44,408 nucleotides of DNA, from the NCBI RefSeq assembly GCF_019249295.1, contig NZ_JAESDH010000032.1, positions 1-44,408 on the forward strand, in the 5' to 3' direction. Both the position numbers and the translations under genes were made by a program. Source of the DNA: Alteromonas antoniana (GTDB lineage Bacteria; Pseudomonadota; Gammaproteobacteria; Enterobacterales; Alteromonadaceae). Positions within the stretch are counted from its first letter, which is position 1; each line of letters begins with the position of its first letter. Of this stretch, positions 26,710-35,412 are shown piece by piece. The notes under the pieces are model-generated. The model was not told where the DNA came from, searched no databases, and saw only the letters and a program-made list of their open reading frames with translations.

Positions 26710-28425
26710 TTAATAGCCCGGGTTCTGCACATAAATGCCACCACTCAAATTAATCTGTTGATTAGGGATTGGGAGGTATTCATGTTTGTTTTTGGTGAAC
26801 GCAGCATCTTCCAGATAAGGCTTTCTGCCGCGCTCTGTGGTGAGGTATTCATCAATAGTCTCTTTAGCGACACCCCAGCGGACCAGATCGAAAAAGCGAT
26901 GTCCTTCCAGACCTAACTCTACTCGTCTCTCCCATCGCAAAGCCTGACGTGCTTCCGCTTTGCTGGTAAACGTGTCATAGGTGCCAATGCGATATAAACT
27001 CGCACCATTTAATCTGTCTGTACTTGCAGCAGCACGTTCTCTGAGGCGATTAATAATTGGGGTAGCTTCTTCCCAGCGATCCAACTCAATGAGCGCCTCT
27101 GCTTTCCACAGCAGTACATCTGCATAGCGGATTAATACAGTATTTAAAGAGAATATTGGGAACGGACCATTCTCGCCGCGGCAATCACATTCAGGGTGCT
27201 CCAGGTCCTTCATGCCAGTATAGTTGCCGTAAATTCCAGGCGCACGAGCCCAGCTATCGCCGCCATGAATAAGGTCTGGGTCATACTTAAATGGTTTACC
27301 TTCCATCGCCACCGTGTGGTCAAGACGTGGGTCGACGTAGTCATTGTCGGTGTTGTACACACTGTCATTAAACGTAGTAAAGCGTGGAAGTCCCGAGTTA
27401 TCAGTTTTAAACGCATTAACGAAGTTTTCAGTCGGAACATGGAAGCCACAGCAACCGAAACCACCTGACATTGGCGCATTCAAAGTACTTGACCATGAGC
27501 CTCTTCCGTCAGGAGTGCCATCGTTTAATGAGCGCTGAATCGCGAAAACCGATTCCTTACCATTTTCAAATTCGAACAAGAAGTTTTCCGCGTAATCATC
27601 ATATAGACCGTATTGTCCACTGGCTTCAATGTCATTAACCAAGCTGACGACTTCTTCCAACTTCTGCTGATTGATATTCACTACATTGTGCAGTTCGTCC
27701 TGCTCATACGCCTGATACAACAGCGTTTTAGCTAAATAGGCTTTTGCAGAAAGCGCCGACGCCCGGCCCACATCCTGCTGAACTTCCGGCAGGTTATTCG
27801 CGGCAAAGCGGAAGTCCGCGGCAATGTTGTCCCACAACTGCTGATCAGTGAGATCCCGGTTCGTAGTAGCTAATATTTCCTCCTGCGTCATTGATTCATC
27901 AATCCAGGGGATATGTTTGTGATGAATTTTCAGGTCAAAATAAAAGATTGCTCTCAGGAAGCGTAACTCTGCCGCTTTCTCATCTGCAGTTGGCAGCTCA
28001 CCTGAAGGCGTTTCTGCAATAACCTGAAGTGCCGAGTTAGCGCGGGATATACCAGTGTAATTGCGCGTCCACTTCTTATTATTGAGGTCAATTAGGTCCG
28101 GTGGAAAAGATTCCATATCCGGCACCAATGGCTCATACATTGAAAGTGCATGATAGGCAAAGATATCAGAGGGACCATTTCCTCCCTTGTGCGCATCACC
28201 TGCGCGCAGATTACCTGTCGGCCAGAGGAAATTGGGCGCAGTGTAATGATCATTACCCAGGTAGGAATAGGTGGCGATAACCAAAGCATCAATGTTCTCG
28301 GTTGTTGCTACCTGCTCTTCCGTCAACACCGCTTGCGGTTCACTGTCTAATTCACCACTGCCCCCGCACGATGCGACGGACAGCGCTATCAGACTTGTTG
28401 TCAAAAATTTGCTTATACGTTTCAT
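26710..28425 (-). CDS. SusD/RagB-family outer-membrane glycan-binding lipoprotein
   Basis: A 571 aa surface lipoprotein (lipobox VASC, C20) with the SusD/RagB fold. The signs are the TPR-like helical N-terminal part (ELRFLRAIFYFDLKIHHKHIPWI, a conserved helix of the family) and the C-terminal signature of helices and loops (LRWERRVELGLEGHRFFDLVRWG, then EYLPIPNQQINLS). It is expected to cap the SusC barrel and bind oligofructans. It follows susC by 26 bp, the classical order. SusD proteins are a hallmark of Bacteroidota, and finding one beside gammaproteobacterial genes suggests ancient or recent transfer. Substrate-binding residues cannot be assigned. Confidence 0.93.
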   Translation of the reverse strand: MKRISKFLTTSLIALSVASCGGSGELDSEPQAVLTEEQVATTENIDALVIATYSYLGNDHYTAPNFLWPTGNLRAGDAHKGGNGPSDIFAYHALSMYEPLVPDMESFPPDLIDLNNKKWTRNYTGISRANSALQVIAETPSGELPTADEKAAELRFLRAIFYFDLKIHHKHIPWIDESMTQEEILATTNRDLTDQQLWDNIAADFRFAANNLPEVQQDVGRASALSAKAYLAKTLLYQAYEQDELHNVVNINQQKLEEVVSLVNDIEASGQYGLYDDYAENFLFEFENGKESVFAIQRSLNDGTPDGRGSWSSTLNAPMSGGFGCCGFHVPTENFVNAFKTDNSGLPRFTTFNDSVYNTDNDYVDPRLDHTVAMEGKPFKYDPDLIHGGDSWARAPGIYGNYTGMKDLEHPECDCRGENGPFPIFSLNTVLIRYADVLLWKAEALIELDRWEEATPIINRLRERAAASTDRLNGASLYRIGTYDTFTSKAEARQALRWERRVELGLEGHRFFDLVRWGVAKETIDEYLTTERGRKPYLEDAAFTKNKHEYLPIPNQQINLSGGIYVQNPGY

Positions 28426-28451
28426 AATTCTTAATCCATTATCCTGTTCGT

Positions 28452-31418
28452 TTAAAAAGAAACTTCCAGCCCGAGAGTGATTCGGCGGGGTACAGGAAAG
28501 ACTTCGTTAGGGGTTTCCGGATCTTCGCTTAATGTGCCGTCTGGCGTGATAGTCAGAAGGTTCTGTGCCTGCAGATAAACACGTGCGTCCGAGAGACCGA
28601 AGCGTTCAATGAAGTCCAGTGTGGGTGTGTAGCCAACACTGATATTGCGTAGTTTGAGGTAGGTTCCTTCTTCCCAGAAGAAACTGGACTGACGTCCCTC
28701 ACCATTGTTGTCAATCAGGGTAAGTGCAGGTACTTCGCTGTCGGTATTCTGAGGTGTCCAGGCATCTAGCGTACGTGCGCCGTAATTTGAACCGATATTC
28801 AAAGAAGTGAAATCAGTAAACAAGCGCCAGTTATTGCGTATTTGACCGCCTTTCACGCCTTGCCAGAACATATTGAAGTCCCAGTCTCTGTATTTAAACG
28901 TGAAATTCATACCGTAGATAAAGTCCGGATCGGTGTCGGCAAAGAAGTCCTGGTCGTTCTCATCGATAACGCCATTTCCATCCAGATCCTGCCAACGGAT
29001 CCGCCCTGGCGCGGCGCCCGATTGCGTAGCATGCGCCTCAACCTCTTCCTGACTCTGGAATATACCCTCAGCGACATAACCATAGACTGAGTTAATTGAG
29101 CGGCCCAGAATCGTCTTATCCTGGCCATTACCACCAAAAGAGTTCACTACATCTTCTGGCAACGCTGTAACGGTATTTTCGGCAGAAGACACATTGAAGT
29201 TAATGTCTACCAGCAACTCATCTTCCAAAAAGCCAGTCTCTATCCACTTCTCATATCCAAGCACCAGCTCAATACCGGCATTTTCGATAGTGCCGCCATT
29301 GACCCATTTCTGCGCTCCCTCACCAAGCGTCGCAATAGGCTGAGTTAGAGTAAGAATGTCGCGCGTTTCTTTTTCGAACCAGTCAAAACTTCCATAAACC
29401 GTGTTATCAAAGAGTTCAAAGTCGACACCCACGTTTACCTGGGTCGAGGTCTCCCACTTAAGATCAGGGTTACCCGTTTGCGCTCTTACAAAACCTGACG
29501 GTAGTGTACCGCCGTTAGCACCGGTAATGTCGTATGCGGTCCCCTCATCCTGCTGGTTTGTGAAAAGTGACTGCGTCGCATAGCGCGGAATGTAAGTGGT
29601 GACAGTGGCGTTGGTTGGGATCTCCTGATTCCCGGTTTCCCCCCAACTCCCTCTAAGCTTTAACGTATTGATGAAGTCAATATCAAAAAAGTCTTCGTTA
29701 CTAACAACCCAGCCTACAGAGGCTGCCGGAAAGTTACCGTACTCATTAGCATCACCAAATCTTGAAGAACCATCACGACGGATCGTGAATGATGACAGGT
29801 AACGGTTATCGTAGTTGTAATCTACGCGCGCGAACTGAGAGTCCAGGGACCAGGTTTCCCCCTCACCTTCAACTCTTACATCCGATGTAGCCTGCGACAG
29901 ATAGGCAAATGAACGATCATCGGACGCGAAACCTGAACCGATACCTCGAGATAATTCACGCTCATAGTGAATTTGCTCTACACCGGCTAAGAAATTGAAC
30001 TTATGCAGGTCATCAAGCACCAGTTTGTAAGTGGCTGTCGCGCCAGTGATGATGCTTTGATTCCAGTTATCTTCTACTGTTAAACGATCTCCGCCACTTA
30101 AAGAACCTGCAGTAAATGCGCGAGTAAAGTTACGGAAATAAAACTGACTGTAGTCAACGCCTACATTCCCTCTAAGCGTTAAGTTTTCAATTGGCGTGTA
30201 CTCGACAAAAAAGTTCGCCATCACCTTGTTATAGGTATGGTCGTTATCACGGTTTTGCTCGATGATTCGAACCGGGTTGTCCCTATCGGTGATACCCGGC
30301 ACCGGTCCCCCCCAGCCGCCTACATCATTGTAAACAGGGACAATAGACTGTTGCTCAATTGATAACCCAAGGATCTGCCCGGCAAGGTCATTAATAAGAT
30401 TGGCTTGTTGGTCGGTGATCAGAAATGTCTGACCTACTTTGACTTTGTCCTCCACAACCTCGTGTTCAGAGTTAAACCTGAACGCTAACCGCTCGAACTT
30501 GGAACCATCAACAATCCCCTCGGCTTCGAAATAACCCAGGGAAGTATAGAATGTAGAAACGTCATTCCCACCTGCAACAGAAAAGTTCATATCCGATACT
30601 TTTGACGTTCTGGTTACTTCGTCAAACCATCTTGTATCAGCCGGGCGCTGCACACCTTCGGGATCTGTAAAAGCAGGCAATATGACGGAATACAACTCCG
30701 GGTTTTCAAAGTCCTGATTCCAGTCGAAGGTGTAAAGCGGGCTTGCGGAATTTGGATTTGAACCATCGTTGACAGCCGCTTGCCATACTACAGCGCCGCG
30801 CTCAAGCGTATTCAGAGGCTTAAGGTCATAGTCATACTCTTCAATACTCTGGTTGTAACGGAAATTGAAATCCAATCCGTCGTGACCTTTCTTTGTGGTA
30901 ACAACAATGACACCATTTCCTGAGCGGGCCCCGTAAATACTTGCCGCTGCCGCGTCACGCAACACCTGTACATCGGCGATATCGTTGCTGTTAATTTCGT
31001 GTAAACCAGATTTAGTTGGGATGCCGTCAATGATATAAAGCGGATCATTATTTCCGAGAGGGCCCAATCCCTGCCCCCGGATTCTTACCGTCGCCGTCGA
31101 GCTTGGATTACCGGTAGTGGTAATTTGAAGACCTGGCACCCTGCCCTGAAGGTTTTGCATGATATTGCCAGCGGGCAAATCGATAACATCTTCAATGTCG
31201 ACCGTAGCGATTGCCCCGGTCAAATCGGTTTTTTCAACAGCACTGTAACCGTAAGAAATTTCTATTACTTCTACTTCTTTTGGCGTTTCCACCTGTTCTG
31301 CGTCTGACTCAGTTTCCTGCGCCTGTAACGACGTTGCCATCAGCATCAGTGCCAGTGGAGCCGGCTTTATTACCGCCCGTAACTGACGTGCTAATGGATG
31401 CAATTTGTAGTCTTTCAT
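28452..31418 (-). CDS. SusC/RagA-type TonB-dependent receptor
   Basis: A 988 aa outer-membrane porin that imports oligosaccharides using TonB energy, paired with the SusD lipoprotein. I start it at ATG 31418, which gives a signal peptide ending ...SLQA-Q near residue 33. The longer frame to 31493 would run through the operator and promoter. The plug contains the SusC signatures NIMQNLQGRVPGLQI, NNDPLYIIDGIP and IYGARSGNGVIVVTTKKG. The barrel ends with an aromatic residue (GLEVSF), as is usual. Unlike most Bacteroidota SusC proteins there is no N-terminal carboxypeptidase-like extension. A short acidic linker leads directly to the plug, as in proteobacterial receptors. First gene of the operon, under the LacI-type operator. 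Confidence 0.93.
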   Translation of the reverse strand: MKDYKLHPLARQLRAVIKPAPLALMLMATSLQAQETESDAEQVETPKEVEVIEISYGYSAVEKTDLTGAIATVDIEDVIDLPAGNIMQNLQGRVPGLQITTTGNPSSTATVRIRGQGLGPLGNNDPLYIIDGIPTKSGLHEINSNDIADVQVLRDAAAASIYGARSGNGVIVVTTKKGHDGLDFNFRYNQSIEEYDYDLKPLNTLERGAVVWQAAVNDGSNPNSASPLYTFDWNQDFENPELYSVILPAFTDPEGVQRPADTRWFDEVTRTSKVSDMNFSVAGGNDVSTFYTSLGYFEAEGIVDGSKFERLAFRFNSEHEVVEDKVKVGQTFLITDQQANLINDLAGQILGLSIEQQSIVPVYNDVGGWGGPVPGITDRDNPVRIIEQNRDNDHTYNKVMANFFVEYTPIENLTLRGNVGVDYSQFYFRNFTRAFTAGSLSGGDRLTVEDNWNQSIITGATATYKLVLDDLHKFNFLAGVEQIHYERELSRGIGSGFASDDRSFAYLSQATSDVRVEGEGETWSLDSQFARVDYNYDNRYLSSFTIRRDGSSRFGDANEYGNFPAASVGWVVSNEDFFDIDFINTLKLRGSWGETGNQEIPTNATVTTYIPRYATQSLFTNQQDEGTAYDITGANGGTLPSGFVRAQTGNPDLKWETSTQVNVGVDFELFDNTVYGSFDWFEKETRDILTLTQPIATLGEGAQKWVNGGTIENAGIELVLGYEKWIETGFLEDELLVDINFNVSSAENTVTALPEDVVNSFGGNGQDKTILGRSINSVYGYVAEGIFQSQEEVEAHATQSGAAPGRIRWQDLDGNGVIDENDQDFFADTDPDFIYGMNFTFKYRDWDFNMFWQGVKGGQIRNNWRLFTDFTSLNIGSNYGARTLDAWTPQNTDSEVPALTLIDNNGEGRQSSFFWEEGTYLKLRNISVGYTPTLDFIERFGLSDARVYLQAQNLLTITPDGTLSEDPETPNEVFPVPRRITLGLEVSF

Positions 31419-31453
31419 ATCGCGTCCCGATAGTTGAAGTGGTGTAATCTTTT

Positions 31454-31476
31454 CAAATAAACAACGTTGTCTTTTT
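31454..31476. promoter_or_regulatory. Operator for the LacI-family regulator (copy 2)
   Basis: Identical over 23 bp to the site at 20856-20878, with the palindrome ACAACGTTGT at 31461-31470. It lies between the susC -10 and the start codon. Flanking bases differ, so the identity marks a conserved site and not a recent duplication. Confidence 0.8.
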
Positions 31477-31478
31477 AC

Positions 31479-31507
31479 GTTATACTCGTTCATGAAAGAT
31501 TGATCAA
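31479..31507 (-). promoter_or_regulatory. Predicted sigma-70 promoter of the susC operon
   Basis: Minus strand TTGATC (31502-31507), a 17-bp spacer, then TATAAC (31479-31484). The operator palindrome begins 8 bp after the -10. Confidence 0.65.
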
Positions 31508-31971
31508 CAAAAAATTAACAACAAAGACTACATACCATCTTAAAGTCTGTTACATCAGAGAGACTTATCAAAGGTTCGGGGAAGGCTCGCTAGGATTGTC
31601 GGGTCAGACAAAGAAAAACGCTTATAAACAACAAGTTACATTCCAGGACGGAGAAGAGAGTTCAGGAATAAAGAAATAATAAGTGTGTAAGTCGATAAAT
31701 TGAGGTGTAAAACTCTGTTTATCTGGTTATCCCCTTAACCAGAGGCTTCGGCCAGTTCATGTTTCTTTAAATACTTCCATGATGTCAGAAAATTCAGTCC
31801 ATCATGGGCACTCCTACCTGTAATCGGATATTCAGCTATCTGTCAGCTCACGCATTTCATTTTAGGCTCTACATCGCCTGCCGTATTGCAGGCTGTCATA
31901 CATAAATCCCATAGCCCAGCAATACACCGTAAGTCAGGATAGAAATGAAATCCCTCAGTTGAAAACCTGTA
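31508..31971. other. Intergenic stretch upstream of the susC promoter
   Basis: About 460 bp without a supported gene. A minus-strand frame around 31740-31850 reads ...GRSAHDGLNFLTSWKYLKKHELAEASG before a stop but has no start codon or ribosome binding site; it may be the tail of a decayed gene. No terminator with a T tract was seen. Confidence 0.35.
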
Positions 31972-32667
31972 CTACACCGTAGTAAAAACCGCGGCCCAGG
32001 TTATGGCATTACCTGCACCATGCACAAGTCCTGGTAACAGTGCGCTCTGGCTGACATCTCTCAGCCACTGAAAGGCATAACTAACGCCTATATAAATGCT
32101 AATCAGTATCAGCACTATGGTAAATTCTCCTTGCAAGCTATAGTCCCACAAGCGCACGGAGTGCAATGGTGCCAGCACAAATATCAGTGTCGTGACGGCA
32201 CTTGCCCAGCCAGATGACATGCGCGCTCGCAAGCTCGTGAACAACCAGCCTCGGTATAGCAGCTCCTGCCCCATTCCAATAGCAAAACCACTCAGCAACC
32301 ACATCAAAAACAAATAAACGGGGGCATCGAGTCTGGCATTTAGCTGTCGCCATTCAAGCACTGCAAATAGCGGGATACAAATCAGCATTCCGATAACCAG
32401 GTGTGGATAGCAGTGTCTGGGGACTTTAAGTAAAGATGGGACGAATCTGAACGTTATCAGCAGCATGGATATCAGCAGAGCATACTCTGTAATCAGTCGC
32501 AGAGGCTGAGAGAAATACCAGTGCCCGGGCTCCAGCAACCAGGGATCGGGTTGCAACAAAAGCCTTACTGGTAGCTCGTAAATCAAAAATAAGACCAGCA
32601 ACAGTGAACCGGTGGATACAGACTTCGTTTGGGACGGGCTTAATTCAGTCATGGCTTCAATACTCAC
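31972..32667 (-). CDS. CPBP-family intramembrane protease-like protein
   Basis: A 231 aa protein (GTG 32667; an ATG at 32652 is an alternative) with about seven hydrophobic helices and the CPBP/CAAX-protease pattern. Motif 1 is QELLYRGW (Q134, E135) where the family usually has EExxxR, so the first catalytic Glu is Gln. A His follows in LAPLHS, and motif 3 is HGAGN. The altered motif may weaken or abolish peptidase activity. Members of this family process prenylated or other membrane-embedded peptides and often act in bacteriocin immunity. No such context is seen here. Stands alone on the minus strand. Confidence 0.75.
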   Translation of the reverse strand: MSIEAMTELSPSQTKSVSTGSLLLVLFLIYELPVRLLLQPDPWLLEPGHWYFSQPLRLITEYALLISMLLITFRFVPSLLKVPRHCYPHLVIGMLICIPLFAVLEWRQLNARLDAPVYLFLMWLLSGFAIGMGQELLYRGWLFTSLRARMSSGWASAVTTLIFVLAPLHSVRLWDYSLQGEFTIVLILISIYIGVSYAFQWLRDVSQSALLPGLVHGAGNAITWAAVFTTV

Positions 32668-32999
32668 TAATCATATGAAACCATCATATCGACAATGCCA
32701 GGCTTAAGAATGTGCCAAAGGTCATGAAATGATCAGAGATTTCATCTGGTGTTGTTTTCTCCAGGCGCTTCGTACAATCCCAATTCCATAGCCCTTTCTT
32801 TTTACTCTGTTTTTTCGATAGCAGAAGACAAGCCAGCTTTTCGCTTCGTTATCGATGAATTCCCACTGTGGACAATATTTGATGAAAAGGGCAAGGTTAA
32901 GAGCAGCATAGATATAATAGGGTTCTACCCCGTTTTAGCTACGCATTTGCCGAAGCTATCCATCTTCCCGGTTTAAGATAACGAACAATAAGGCAATCC
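32668..32999. other. Divergent intergenic region, nothing recognised
   Basis: This 332 bp between the divergent CPBP and DUF4198 genes holds only a plus-strand frame (32749-32976) with no ribosome binding site. AAGG before 33000 is the ribosome binding site of the DUF4198 gene. No palindromic operator was evident. Confidence 0.35.
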
Positions 33000-33812
33000 A
33001 TGAAAAAACATATCCTTGGTATATCGCTGTTGATAAGCGCATTTTCATCGTCGGTAAATGCCCACGACTTCTGGCTTCAACCAAATACATTCAACGCTTC
33101 TCAACAAACAGCCCTGACTGTGGCATTTAAAGTGGGACACCATTACGACAGTGAAAACTGGGATCTGCAGCCTTTTCGGGTTGTATCGCTCTTTCATCAT
33201 GCCGGCGACAAAAAACAAGATGTATCCAGTCAGATTATTTCCCGAACTGCAGTCACACCGGGGTTAGTAAAGCTCAACGTCTCCAGTGAAGGTACTCACC
33301 TTGTCAGTTTTGAAAGTACAGAGAGTATCAGTCGCCTGAGCGCAGAGAAGTTTAATGACTATGCAGAGGAAGAAGGGTTGACGGCGATTATTGCGAACCG
33401 CAATGCACTTAACAATGCTGATAAGGAGGGCGTAGAACGCTATTCCAGAAGAGCCAAAGCCATTATTCAAGTCGGCGACACGACGACTGAAAATGCCCTG
33501 ATGCCAGTGGGGCATTCATTAGAAATTGTTCCTGTTGATCACCCCTACCAAGCTTTGGAAAATGAAAAGCTGCGCGTTAAGGTGCTATTTATGGGACATG
33601 CACTGTCTGGTGCCAGTATAGATCTAACACGTCTGGATAGTGAAACACATAACCGTCAAGCCACAAAAACCGATGAAAACGGCATAGCGGAATTCCCCCT
33701 AACTCAATCCGGCAAGTGGATGTTAAATACGATATGGGGAACGCCTGCGGATGACAAAACCGGAGACGAATTTGTGACCTATTTTTCCAGCCTGACGTTT
33801 GGTTACGAATAA
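33000..33812 (+). CDS. DUF4198 periplasmic protein
   Basis: A 270 aa exported protein with a signal peptide (cleavage after about VNA, residue 21) and a mature start HDFWLQP, the hallmark opening of DUF4198 proteins. The N-terminal His may bind metal, and some family members accompany Ni/Co or Cu uptake systems. The C-terminal part has an Ig-like/carboxypeptidase-regulatory-like segment (TDENGIAEFPLTQSGKWML). AAGG upstream of the ATG supports the start. No transporter lies directly downstream on the same strand. The CDF-type transporter at 33931-34851 is convergent. A metal-related role is plausible but not shown. Confidence 0.82.
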   Translation: MKKHILGISLLISAFSSSVNAHDFWLQPNTFNASQQTALTVAFKVGHHYDSENWDLQPFRVVSLFHHAGDKKQDVSSQIISRTAVTPGLVKLNVSSEGTHLVSFESTESISRLSAEKFNDYAEEEGLTAIIANRNALNNADKEGVERYSRRAKAIIQVGDTTTENALMPVGHSLEIVPVDHPYQALENEKLRVKVLFMGHALSGASIDLTRLDSETHNRQATKTDENGIAEFPLTQSGKWMLNTIWGTPADDKTGDEFVTYFSSLTFGYE

Positions 33813-33930
33813 GCTATCCGGGAATAGCAACATTAAGCACGTGTGAATACGCTAGCAACCTGGGAAGGTGCGACCATAGACGGTATAGCCAAGACCTGTT
33901 CGCCTCTTCCCCAAGCTAAAACCTTACTGT

Positions 33931-34851
33931 CTACTCAGCTAATTCGGGATCGCGAATAAACAGAATATCCATGATAATGGACGGATCCCACTCTTTCATT
34001 TCACTTTCACATTTCTTGCGAATATCGTCTAACTCAGAAATGGTGGCCACCGAAAACGACTCATCCACGATGATATGAACAAGTAGGTACTTGTCTCGGC
34101 CGACTTTGCTGATCCTGACTTCCACATGCTCATAAGGCACATCAACCAAGGTTTTTTTAAGCCGTTTTTCTATTATGGCCGATACCGCTTCTGGCGGGGC
34201 TTTGTTGATAACTTCATTTAAGCTTTCCAGCATTATTTTAAAAGGGATGGGCAGCATCGCGATACCAAGCACAATTAACAATAGCGGATCGACATAAGGG
34301 GCGAAATGCGCAAACTCACTCTGCTGTAAACCATAAGCGAGCGCGAAGCCGACAAGGATAGAGGCACTTAATACACCATCAACAAACCAGGTATGTGCGT
34401 CGACCGCCACTAAATCGGAGCGAAGTGCTTTGCTGTTGATGCGCAAATAAAATGTCGCGGCAAAACATCCTATAGTCGCAACGATGCCGTACACTATTGC
34501 AAAGCCATAATCCGACACGTTCCCTCCGGAAAACAGGCTTTGTACAGAACTAATCACTGCATACAGGCATGTCGATACAATGATTAATGATTTAAATAAG
34601 TTCAGGGTTGGCTCAATGGCGGTGTAACCGAAGTGAAACCGGTCGTCATCCGGCAGTTGCACAAGGTTTGCAACCTTGAGAGTCAGTAGCGCCATAAAAA
34701 AGGCTATCAGTGAGTAAACACCATCAAATAAGATCGCAGCCGAAGAGGTTATGAATGCAAAACCTAAGGCAACAAACACAAAAAGCCCAGCGACATAAAA
34801 CGACATTTTTAACAATCGTTTCTCTTGTTGCTGATAAAAGCCAATGACCAT
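33931..34851 (-). CDS. Cation diffusion facilitator family transporter, atypical metal site
   Basis: A 306 aa membrane protein with six helices and a C-terminal cytoplasmic domain of about 90 residues (EKRLKKTLVDVPYEHVEVRISKVG...), the CDF layout. The usual transport site has DxxxD in helix 2 and HxxxD in helix 5. Here helix 2 reads D43-GVY-S47. Helix 5 reads D151-A-H153-TWFV-D158, so the spacing or one ligand differs. The substrate may therefore not be Zn or Fe, or the coordination is changed. Convergent with the DUF4198 gene across 118 bp. No metal-responsive regulator is nearby. Confidence 0.82.
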   Translation of the reverse strand: MVIGFYQQQEKRLLKMSFYVAGLFVFVALGFAFITSSAAILFDGVYSLIAFFMALLTLKVANLVQLPDDDRFHFGYTAIEPTLNLFKSLIIVSTCLYAVISSVQSLFSGGNVSDYGFAIVYGIVATIGCFAATFYLRINSKALRSDLVAVDAHTWFVDGVLSASILVGFALAYGLQQSEFAHFAPYVDPLLLIVLGIAMLPIPFKIMLESLNEVINKAPPEAVSAIIEKRLKKTLVDVPYEHVEVRISKVGRDKYLLVHIIVDESFSVATISELDDIRKKCESEMKEWDPSIIMDILFIRDPELAE

Positions 34852-35412
34852 TTTTTAATCAATAAAGTTGAGCGCGCGCGGATTTTACGCCGTTTTCTTA
34901 ATTAGTCTAGCCCCAATTCATTTTAGGTGCGCAAACAAAACTGACATGCCAGACCAGAAAAGCAAATGGAGTTTATGCAGCCGACCTCGGTATTTGGAAA
35001 ATTATACGCCTACCTTGATTTAGCGAGTGGTGCACTTCAGGGTTGAATTTGCGCATTGGTATTCAGAAAGAAAAAAAATCCGGAGTATCAGACATAAGAA
35101 AAAGGATGCGTGCCGTAAGTGATGATTCATTACACCGAATTGTTCTTAGATCCAAAACGTCGTCATGTTGTCAACTGACGAACGTTACCAACAGACTCTG
35201 ACAGACAGTGTGAAGGATAGAGTACGTTTTCAGGAAGCCCGGCCTTACCGATAGTGTCAGAGAGCTTTCGCTTACCAGGCCATGTTTTTTTACGTAAGCC
35301 AGCTTCCACCGGTAATCACACTTCTTTACACTTCAAATACATAACCACATATTTCTGCATTACATTTTTGCTACGTTTTAGCAACTAAAACCAAAAAAAA
35401 ACGAGTGCTGAC
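34852..35412. other. Long intergenic region with an IS-end remnant
   Basis: This 561 bp holds no supported gene. It contains the IS-like end described separately (35019-35057). It also contains a pair of inverted 8-mers, CTCTGACA at 35196-35203 and TGTCAGAG at 35255-35262. An A-rich stretch precedes the retropepsin gene start. Confidence 0.4.
35019..35057 (+). repeat. Solo copy of the IS30-like end found at the left window edge
   Basis: ATTTAGCGAGTGGTGCACTTC followed by a G-rich GTTGAATT and GCG matches 42-80 with only a few changes. There is no transposase tail before it. This looks like a leftover end, or a target-like sequence, of the same element family. Confidence 0.6.

Noticed and set aside
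31419..31493. 25-residue extension of SusC to 31493
   Set aside because: It passes through the operator and the -10 region. ATG 31418 gives a proper signal peptide.
35196..35262. Inverted 8-mers CTCTGACA/TGTCAGAG as an IS or terminator
   Set aside because: Arms are short and 51 bp apart, with no T tract or transposase between them. Probably chance.
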